The position numbers and the translations under genes are program-made. Source: Trueperaceae bacterium (GTDB taxonomy: Bacteria; Deinococcota; Deinococci; Deinococcales; Trueperaceae). From it: 64,000 nt of DNA. The DNA lies in contig DASVCN010000028.1 of NCBI GenBank assembly GCA_036381595.1, positions 62,001 through 126,000 on the forward strand. Reading direction: 5' to 3'. How positions within the stretch are numbered: the first letter of the stretch is position 1; each line of letters opens with the position of its first letter. This document shows, piece by piece, positions 58,584 through 64,000 of the stretch. Under the pieces are notes generated by a model. The model saw nothing but the letters and a program-made list of their open reading frames with translations, made no database searches and was not told the origin of the DNA.

Positions 58584-60307
58584 CAGGCGACCACCTCTTC
58601 CTGCGCGTTCTCACGATCTTCGGGATCCTGGTCGCCAAGGATCATCTCGTCGACGCCGGCGCCGGCAGGGATCATCGGGAACACCTTCTCCGACTCGTAG
58701 ACGACACAGTTGAGCAGAACGGGCTTGCGCGCGGCCAACGCATCGGCGATGGCCTGGCGAGCGCTGTCGCGATCGAAGACGTTGTGTCCTTCGACCCCGT
58801 ACGCTTCGGCCAGCTTGGCGAAGTCGGGGTTGCTGTCGGCGAGGAATACCTCGCTGTAGCGCTGGGCGTGGAACATCTCCTGCCACTGCCGCACCATCCC
58901 CAACACCCCGTTGTTGCATATGGCGATGACGATCGGCAGCTGGTGCTTGAAGACCGTCGCCAGCTCCTGGATGTTCATCTGGATGCTGCCGTCCCCCGAA
59001 ACCACGACCACCGGTTCGTCGGGACGCGCGAAGGCGGCTCCGATGGCAGCGGGCAGCCCGAAGCCCATGGTCCCAAGTCCCCCCGAAGTAATGAACGAGC
59101 GTGGCCTGTTGGTGGTGAAGAGCCGCGCCGCGAACATCTGGTGCTGCCCCACATCGGTGGTGACTATGCACTCCCCGCCCGCGGCGTCGCGCAGCATCTC
59201 GATGACCTCCTGCGACACCAGCGGCTTGTCGCGCTTGTAGCGTTCCCGGTAGGAGCCCTTCCACTCGTCGAGCTGCTTCCACCACTCCTCTATCTCGAGC
59301 GGCTCGAGCTCATCGGCGAGCCTGGGCAGGACGTCCTTCAGATCTCCGACGACGGGCACGTGCGCTTTCACCAGCTTGGAGATCTCGGCCGGATCGATGT
59401 CGATGTGCACGACCGTCGCATTGGGAGCGAAGCGCGAGAGCTTGCCGGTCACCCGATCGTCGAAGCGGAGGCCGGCCCCGATGATGAGGTCGCAGTGGGT
59501 GATGGCGCGGTTCGCCGAGACGGTACCGTGCATGCCGGGCATGCCGAGGGAGTTGGGGGCGCCGTAGGGGTAGGCGCCGATCCCCATCAGGGTAGTGATG
59601 ACGGGGATGCCGGTCCTCTCCACGAAGGCCGAGACCTCCTCTGCGGAGGCCTGGGCGCCGCCACCCACCATCATCACCGGTCGCTTCGCCTCGCCGATGG
59701 CCTTCGCGGCACGGCGGATCTGCCCCGCATGCCCCTTGATGGTGGGCCGGTAGCCGGGAAGGTCGACGGTGACGTCGAAGGAGCCTTCGAACGGCGCCTG
59801 CTGAACGTCCTTGGGGATATCTATGAGTACGGGTCCAGGACGGCCGGTGGTGGCGATGTGGAACGCCTCTGCGACTATCCTGGGGATGTCCTCGACCCGT
59901 TTGACCAGGTAGTTGTGCTTGGTGACGGGGAGGGTGATGCCGTAGACGTCCGCCTCCTGGAAGGCATCGGTGCCGATGAGCGGGTTGGCCACGTTGCCGG
60001 TGATTGCCACCAGGGCCGAGGAGTCCATCATCGCCGTGGCCAGGCCCGTCACCAGGTTGGTGGCGCCGGGTCCGCTGGTGGCGAAAGTGACGCCGCAGCG
60101 CCCACTGGCACGGTAGTAGGCGTCAGCAGCGTGCGCTGCGGCCTGCTCGTGGCGCATGAGGATGTGACGGATCCTGGAGTCGTACAGGGCGTCGTAGATG
60201 GGCATTATCGCGCCACCGGGAAGCCCGAAGACGGTATCTACACCTTGCCTCTCGAGCGCCGTTAGCACGGCAGCCGCTCCGGTCATCTGGGGTCTGCTCT
60301 TTCCCAT
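58583..60307 (-). CDS. ilvB: Acetolactate synthase large subunit
   Basis: A 574-residue ThDP enzyme that makes 2-acetolactate or 2-aceto-2-hydroxybutyrate. GLPGGAIMPIYDALYDS and HEQAAAHAADAYYRASG carry the catalytic Glu; SGGLGTMGFGLPAAIGAAFA and GDGSIQMNIQELATV bind ThDP and FAD. ATG 60307 is selected since AGGAGG lies five bases upstream; GTG 60310 would sit too close to it. First gene of the operon; transcription reaches it through the attenuator at 60353-60477. Confidence 0.97.
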   Translation of the reverse strand: MGKSRPQMTGAAAVLTALERQGVDTVFGLPGGAIMPIYDALYDSRIRHILMRHEQAAAHAADAYYRASGRCGVTFATSGPGATNLVTGLATAMMDSSALVAITGNVANPLIGTDAFQEADVYGITLPVTKHNYLVKRVEDIPRIVAEAFHIATTGRPGPVLIDIPKDVQQAPFEGSFDVTVDLPGYRPTIKGHAGQIRRAAKAIGEAKRPVMMVGGGAQASAEEVSAFVERTGIPVITTLMGIGAYPYGAPNSLGMPGMHGTVSANRAITHCDLIIGAGLRFDDRVTGKLSRFAPNATVVHIDIDPAEISKLVKAHVPVVGDLKDVLPRLADELEPLEIEEWWKQLDEWKGSYRERYKRDKPLVSQEVIEMLRDAAGGECIVTTDVGQHQMFAARLFTTNRPRSFITSGGLGTMGFGLPAAIGAAFARPDEPVVVVSGDGSIQMNIQELATVFKHQLPIVIAICNNGVLGMVRQWQEMFHAQRYSEVFLADSNPDFAKLAEAYGVEGHNVFDRDSARQAIADALAARKPVLLNCVVYESEKVFPMIPAGAGVDEMILGDQDPEDRENAQEEVVA

Positions 60308-60352
60308 CACTTCCTCCTGTTGCCCGGCGCCCGTATCGGCCGGTGCCTAAGC

Positions 60353-60382
60353 AAAAAACCCGCCAACTCTGTGGTTGGCGGG
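60353..60382 (-). terminator. Attenuator terminator of the ilv operon
   Basis: On the minus strand CCCGCCAAC (60382-60374) and GTTGGCGGG (60367-60359) form a perfect 9-bp stem around CACAGA, followed by six U. It lies between the leader peptide and ilvB, so only read-through reaches ilvB. An alternative pairing uses ACCCCGC (60384-60378) with GCGGGGT (60427-60421) in the leader coding region, which would disrupt the stem. It has the features of an attenuator; which pairing dominates under which charging state is not determined here. Confidence 0.88.
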
Positions 60383-60408
60383 GTGGAAAACGTCTCTATG
60401 TCGTGGAA

Positions 60409-60477
60409 CTAGACGACGGTACCCCGCGGCGCTAGGCCTAGGATGTGCGCGATCCTGGTGGCGGGTACGAGTTTCAC
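60409..60477 (-). CDS. ilv operon leader peptide (leaderless, 22 codons)
   Basis: GTG 60477 to TAG 60409 encodes a 22-residue peptide beginning MKLVPATRIAHILGLAP, with Leu at 3, 13 and 15, Ile at 9 and 12 and Val at 4, 21 and 22. Leu13 and Leu15 are both the rare CTA codon, just before the alternative-pairing arm. The start lies eight bases downstream of a TATACT -10 box, so it should be leaderless. Ribosome stalling on branched-chain codons would decide between terminator and read-through. Confidence 0.75.
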   Translation of the reverse strand: MKLVPATRIAHILGLAPRGTVV

Positions 60478-60485
60478 TGGCGGCG

Positions 60486-60514
60486 AGTATAAGGGGTGCT
60501 AATGTGAGTGTCAA
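60486..60514 (-). promoter_or_regulatory. ilvB operon promoter
   Basis: Minus strand TTGACA (60514-60509) and TATACT (60491-60486) are 17 bases apart: consensus -35 and a strong -10, eight bases before the leader GTG. Confidence 0.85.
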
Positions 60515-60711
60515 GCACGGTTTCTCGGGGAGTCGCGGCTCTCCGGACCCGCTTTCGGAGGCTTTTCTGCCGATTTCGGGACGCTGCCGGATACCCGTTT
60601 CGCTGCGGCACTTCGTGGGCCTCTCCCACGTTTCGCGGAAACCGAGGCAGCATAATGCCGTCGATTGATCAGCGTCGCGCGTAGCTCTTTTGCGTCCAGC
60701 AGCCGAGGAGG

Positions 60712-61023
60712 TTGACGATCGAAACTCTACGAGTATCCGGCACTTCGAGACCGAACTCGGTCGCGGGTGCGATCGCTGCCCTTTTGAGGAACGAGGGCGA
60801 GGTCGAGGTGCAGGCCATCGGGCCGCATGCCGTGAACCAGGCCGTCAAAGCGATCGCCATCGCTCGCAGCTATATCGAGGCGGACGGGCTCGATCTGACC
60901 ACCCGGCCGTCGTTCGTCAAGCTCGAACTGCAGAGCGAGGAGCGTACGGCGGTGCGCTTCGCGGTCCAGCGCGTCGACCTCGAGGAGCCGTCGGAGGCGA
61001 ACCACTCCCCCATCGAGCTCTAG
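60712..61023 (+). CDS. spoVS: SpoVS-family protein
   Basis: A 103-residue protein of the SpoVS family, small Alba-like domain proteins originally tied to sporulation but kept in Deinococcota and Thermus, where function is unclear; RNA binding is inferred. Motifs: TLRVSGTSRPNSVAGAIAALLR and GPHAVNQAVKAIAIARSYIE, then PSFVKLELQSEERTAVRFAVQ. TTG start with GAGGAGG upstream. Monocistronic. Upstream gap (60515-60711) shows no clear promoter. Confidence 0.92.
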   Translation: MTIETLRVSGTSRPNSVAGAIAALLRNEGEVEVQAIGPHAVNQAVKAIAIARSYIEADGLDLTTRPSFVKLELQSEERTAVRFAVQRVDLEEPSEANHSPIEL

Positions 61024-61146
61024 GCCGAGGGGAGCTCGGGCCGGAGGGAAGCAGGCAGCGTCGTTCGCCGCCAGCCGCGAGGCAGTGGCCTTGAGAGTGG
61101 CGGGCGGCCACCCGTCCGGTCGACTACCTGAACCAGGAAATCTGAG

Positions 61147-61152
61147 TATACT
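61147..61152 (+). promoter_or_regulatory. -10 box of the YugP-type protease gene
   Basis: TATACT, about 78 bases before the GTG start. The -35 is weak. Confidence 0.45.
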
Positions 61153-61230
61153 ATTGTCATATCGGGCTCGGGGAGGGCGGCCGCGAAGGCAGCCCGACCG
61201 AGTTCTACCTCTGAGGAGGAGTGACTGAGA

Positions 61231-61899
61231 GTGGGATTCTACTTTATTGCGATAGTAGCCTTCATCGGCTCGATGCTGGTGCAGTGGTATCTGCGCAACA
61301 CCTACGGCAAGTGGATGAAGAGGGCCAACGCCTCGGGCCTCACCGGGCGCGAAGCGGCCCTGGCGATCCTCGACGCGAACGGTGTCCGGGATGTCAAGGT
61401 CGAGATGGTCAAAGGCCAGCTTACCGACCACTACGACCCCACCCACAAGACGGTGCGGCTCTCGGAGGCCAACTACGGTCGCGCCAGCGTCGCCGGCATG
61501 GCGGTGGCGGCTCACGAGGTGGGTCACGCTCTGCAACACGCGCGGGGCTACGCGCCGCTCGCCTGGCGAACCTCGATACTGCCCATCGCCAGCATCGGCA
61601 GTCAGTGGGGGCCCATGCTCGCCATGTTCGGATTGTTCCTAGGTGGAGGGCCGAACATTCTGCTCACCATCGGCATCTGGCTCTTCGCCGGGGCGGTGCT
61701 CTTCCACATCGTGACCCTGCCCATCGAGTTCGACGCGAGCCGGCGAGCCCTCGCCCAACTGGACCAGCTCGGGATCGTCACCAGCCAGGACTCGGGGGGC
61801 GCTCGGTCGGTCCTCACGGCGGCAGCTCTTACCTACGTGGCCGCGGCGGCGACATCTATCGCCTACCTCCTCTACTTCATCACCGCGAGCCGGAGGTAG
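61231..61899 (+). CDS. YugP-family zinc metallopeptidase
   Basis: A 222-residue membrane protein. An N-terminal helix precedes the active site: AHEVGHALQH (HExxH zinc motif) near residue 95, in a context VRLSEANYGRASVAGMAVAAHEVGH typical of the YugP/DUF2268-like family. Two or three further helices follow (MLAMFGLFLGG, TIGIWLFAGAVLFHIV, LTYVAAAATSIAYLLYF). Substrate unknown. GTG start is preceded by GAGGAGGAG. Confidence 0.9.
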   Translation: MGFYFIAIVAFIGSMLVQWYLRNTYGKWMKRANASGLTGREAALAILDANGVRDVKVEMVKGQLTDHYDPTHKTVRLSEANYGRASVAGMAVAAHEVGHALQHARGYAPLAWRTSILPIASIGSQWGPMLAMFGLFLGGGPNILLTIGIWLFAGAVLFHIVTLPIEFDASRRALAQLDQLGIVTSQDSGGARSVLTAAALTYVAAAATSIAYLLYFITASRR

Positions 61900-61934
61900 C
61901 GGCGGCACCGGGAACGACGAGTTCGGCCAGAAGA

Positions 61935-63170
61935 TTGGCAGTGGAAGCGTTGCGCCGCGTTCATCGCGGCGCTTTCGCTGCACCCTCGATCTCTTCCCTG
62001 CTGGGCCGGCTCACCGACGGTCGTGAGCGTGCTCTGCTCACCGACCTCGTCTACGGCACGCTGCGCCACGAGATCCTCCTCGACGCCTGCCTGGCGCCCC
62101 TGCTCCGGAACCCGGAACGGCTGCCGGCCGACGTGCGGAACGCGCTGCGGGCGGGCAGCTACGAACTGCTCGTGCGCAAAACCGCGCCGCATGCGGCGGT
62201 CGCCGAGTGGGTAGAGGTCGTGAAGTCGCTGTCCACCCGGCTCTCCGGACTCGCCAACGCCGTGCTGCGCAGAGCCCGGATACCGGAGGAGCTGCCGCCT
62301 CATCTCCGCTGCTCACTACCGCAGTGGCTCTACCTTCGGTTCCGCGAGCTGCTCGGCGATGAGGCCGACGCAGCCGGGCTGGGGATGCTCGAACCAGAGC
62401 CGCTCTGGCTGACGGCGTTCCCGGGCGACGGCCGGAACGATCCGGCACAGGTCCTGGCCGCCCAGGGCTGCGAGGTGCGCCCCGGACCCTTGCCCGGAAC
62501 TCTCGCGGTCCGCCCGTCCCGGCCACTCGGAGAACTCGAAGCTTTCACGGGTGGACTCGTTCAACCGCAGAACCCGGCGTCCCTCCTGCCGGCGATCGCC
62601 TTGGGGGCGAAGGAGGGAGAAAGGGTCCTCGACCTGGCGTCCGGCAACGGTATCAAGGCGGCTCAGCTGGCCGCCGCCGGGGCGTTGGTCGAGGCTTTCG
62701 AGGTCGATCCCCGCAAGGTCGAGCGCGCCCGGTCCAACCTTCGCCGGCTGGGACTCGAGGTGGAGCATCATGTGGCGGACCTCCGGCAACCCCCTGGTGC
62801 CGAGGCTGCGCCCAAGGTCCTGCTCGATGCGCCGTGCAGCGGTACCGGCACCCTGCGCGGCAATCCCGAGATCAAGCTGCGGCTCGACGGAGCCGCGGTA
62901 GCCGAGCTGGCACGGTTGCAGAGCGACCTGCTCGACACGGCCGCGAAGCTCACCGAGCCGGGGGGCCGCCTCGTCTACTCGGTTTGCGCGCTCACGCCCG
63001 AGGAAGGCCCTGACCAGGTCGAACGGTTCCTGAGGCGGCATCCGGAGTTCCGGCCCGAGGCGCTCGCGCTACCGCTGCCGCTGCGAAGCGCCGGCGCGGG
63101 AGGCGTGGTTCCGCCCATCGGCGGTCTCGACGGCTTCTTCGTCGCCAGCCTCCGGATGGAGCGTGCCTGA
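61935..63170 (+). CDS. RsmB/NOL1-type RNA m5C methyltransferase
   Basis: A 411-residue protein: NusB-like N-terminal domain (RRVHRGAFAAPSISSLLG, DLVYGTLRHEILLD, residues 1-140) and an AdoMet-dependent methyltransferase domain. VLDLASGNGIKAAQLA binds AdoMet, with a variant of the usual DLCAAPGGKT; LLDAPCSGTGTL and VYSVCALTPEEG hold the two catalytic cysteines. This is RsmB-like (16S rRNA C967) although the AdoMet loop is unusual, so the target is uncertain. Start TTG 61935 or GTG 61941; neither has a strong Shine-Dalgarno. Confidence 0.88.
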   Translation: MAVEALRRVHRGAFAAPSISSLLGRLTDGRERALLTDLVYGTLRHEILLDACLAPLLRNPERLPADVRNALRAGSYELLVRKTAPHAAVAEWVEVVKSLSTRLSGLANAVLRRARIPEELPPHLRCSLPQWLYLRFRELLGDEADAAGLGMLEPEPLWLTAFPGDGRNDPAQVLAAQGCEVRPGPLPGTLAVRPSRPLGELEAFTGGLVQPQNPASLLPAIALGAKEGERVLDLASGNGIKAAQLAAAGALVEAFEVDPRKVERARSNLRRLGLEVEHHVADLRQPPGAEAAPKVLLDAPCSGTGTLRGNPEIKLRLDGAAVAELARLQSDLLDTAAKLTEPGGRLVYSVCALTPEEGPDQVERFLRRHPEFRPEALALPLPLRSAGAGGVVPPIGGLDGFFVASLRMERA

Positions 63171-63241
63171 GCGGCGGCCGTGCCTGAGACCGGGGTCAGC
63201 CATCTTACGGTAGGGCACATGGCGTCAGGGTTTACTAAGCC

Positions 63242-64000
63242 ATGGATTGGGAACTTCCCGTCATTGCCCTCCGTACCCAGGTAGTGCTTCCGAGGACCCT
63301 GGAGAACGTCGATGTAGGTAGGCCCAAGTCGAAGCGGGCCCTCGAGGAAGCGCAGGCAGCGGACAACCGGGTGCTCTTGGTGGTGCAGCGCGAACCACGG
63401 ATCGACGATCCCAGTGGCGAGCAGCTCTACTCGGTTGGCACCCTGGCCGTGGTGAAGCAGGTGATCCGCCTGCCCGACGACACCCTCCAGGTGCTCGTCG
63501 AAGGGCGTGAACGAGCCTCCATCGACTCCTTCCTGCCCGGCACGACCTTGCGTGCTCGGGTCACGACCATCAACGAGACCCAGGGCGGGGCCGACGAAGC
63601 GCGCACCAGGGCCCTGATAGAGCAGGTGAAGTCGGCTTTCGCCGAGTACGCCCAGCAGAACAAGAACCTCCGCCTCGACTCTTTCCACCTCGAGAACCTC
63701 CGCAGTCTCAAGGAGCCGGGTCCGCTGGCAGACGTAGTCGCCAAGTACGCTACCTGGGAGGTAGCCGACAAGCAGGCGGTGCTCGAGGAAGCCGACGCCA
63801 CCAAGCGCATCGAGCTCGTCTTCGGATTCCTCTCCCGCGACCTGGAGCGCTTCGACACCGAGAAGCAGATCAGCGCCCGGGTGAAGCAGCAGATGGACTC
63901 GAACCAGCGGGAGTACTACCTCCGCGAGCAGATGAAGGCGATCCAGCGCGAGCTGGGCGGCGACGAGGCATCGGAAGGCGAGGAGCTTCGCAAGAAGGTC
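63242..64000 (+). CDS. lon: Lon protease, N-terminal part (runs off the window)
   Basis: The first 253 codons of an ATP-dependent Lon protease; the frame is open to the right edge. LPVIALRTQVVLPRTLENVDVG is the Lon substrate-binding domain, followed by its coiled-coil QMDSNQREYYLREQMKAIQRELGG, a family signature just before the AAA domain. The ATG at 63242 follows an in-frame TAA (63236-63238) so no upstream start is possible. No Shine-Dalgarno; a weak TTTACT box lies five bases upstream. The ATPase and protease domains lie beyond the window. Confidence 0.93.
   Translation, partial: MDWELPVIALRTQVVLPRTLENVDVGRPKSKRALEEAQAADNRVLLVVQREPRIDDPSGEQLYSVGTLAVVKQVIRLPDDTLQVLVEGRERASIDSFLPGTTLRARVTTINETQGGADEARTRALIEQVKSAFAEYAQQNKNLRLDSFHLENLRSLKEPGPLADVVAKYATWEVADKQAVLEEADATKRIELVFGFLSRDLERFDTEKQISARVKQQMDSNQREYYLREQMKAIQRELGGDEASEGEELRKKV

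Noticed and set aside
63206-63241. Leaderless -10 box for lon
   Set aside because: TACGGT-7-ATG at 63219 is out of frame with lon; TTTACT five bases before the real ATG is too weak to accept.

Overview
The window is GC-rich, gene-dense bacterial chromosome with very short intergenic gaps, many 4-bp ATGA/GTGA stop-start overlaps, and GTG or TTG starts in about a third of genes. The gene mix (MglA/MglB pair, SpoVS in an apparent non-sporulator, FloA/NfeD, citramalate synthase beside leuA, two-gene glycine decarboxylase) together with many leaderless-looking promoters points to Deinococcota, probably a Truepera-like lineage. This placement is inference from gene content; no 16S or marker search was possible. 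No transposons, phage genes or CRISPR arrays were seen. The window is almost entirely core metabolism, signalling and envelope genes.

Layout. 1-2529: three overlapping membrane-protein genes of unknown function. 2526-3730: lipoprotein and YigZ. 3801-5394: possible Cys-containing leader ORF, then cysS. 5413-7385: phosphoribosyltransferase and dprA. 7411-13752: a maltose-type ABC importer (malE-malF-malG, no ATPase gene here), a degenerate AdoMet-decarboxylase-like protein and glpK. 13858-17170: tRNA-Leu, lipid kinase, glutaryl-CoA dehydrogenase, a guanidinium exporter behind a guanidine-III riboswitch, and tRNA-Met. 17245-20475: orphan response regulator, secreted fasciclin protein, mglBA. 20587-25322: glycine cleavage operon gcvT-gcvH-gcvPA-gcvPB and a convergent IscA-type gene. 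25495-29257: tRNA-Trp, membrane histidine kinase, a lipoprotein with five InlB-like repeats. 29397-36371: a seven-kb operon nfeD-floA-unknown-phoH-pgpH-ybeY-dgkA-cdd. 36438-45079: TPR protein, then hisC-hisB-hisH-SPOR-rapZ-yvcK-DOMON-like. 45110-48668: murA facing a ribbon-helix-helix regulator and a Ser/Thr kinase with a beta-propeller. 48675-60514 (minus strand): ilvB-ilvH-ilvC-leuA-cimA, then gltB from its own promoter. 60712-64000: spoVS, YugP-type protease, RsmB-like methyltransferase and the 5' part of lon.

How it works together. The minus-strand block makes branched-chain amino acids: acetolactate synthase, KARI, isopropylmalate synthase and citramalate synthase (threonine-independent isoleucine route), with glutamate synthase supplying the amino donor. 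Its promoter is followed by what reads as a complete transcription attenuator: a leaderless 22-codon leader rich in Leu/Ile/Val, then an intrinsic terminator with a competing pairing.

The most noteworthy observations are the guanidine-III riboswitch upstream of the SMR exporter, the ilv attenuator, an AdoMet-decarboxylase-fold protein lacking its pyruvoyl serine, a RapZ without the Walker A lysine, overlapping divergent promoters with palindromes between murA and a ribbon-helix-helix gene, and a recurring -10 box five to eight bases before the start codon in about eleven genes.
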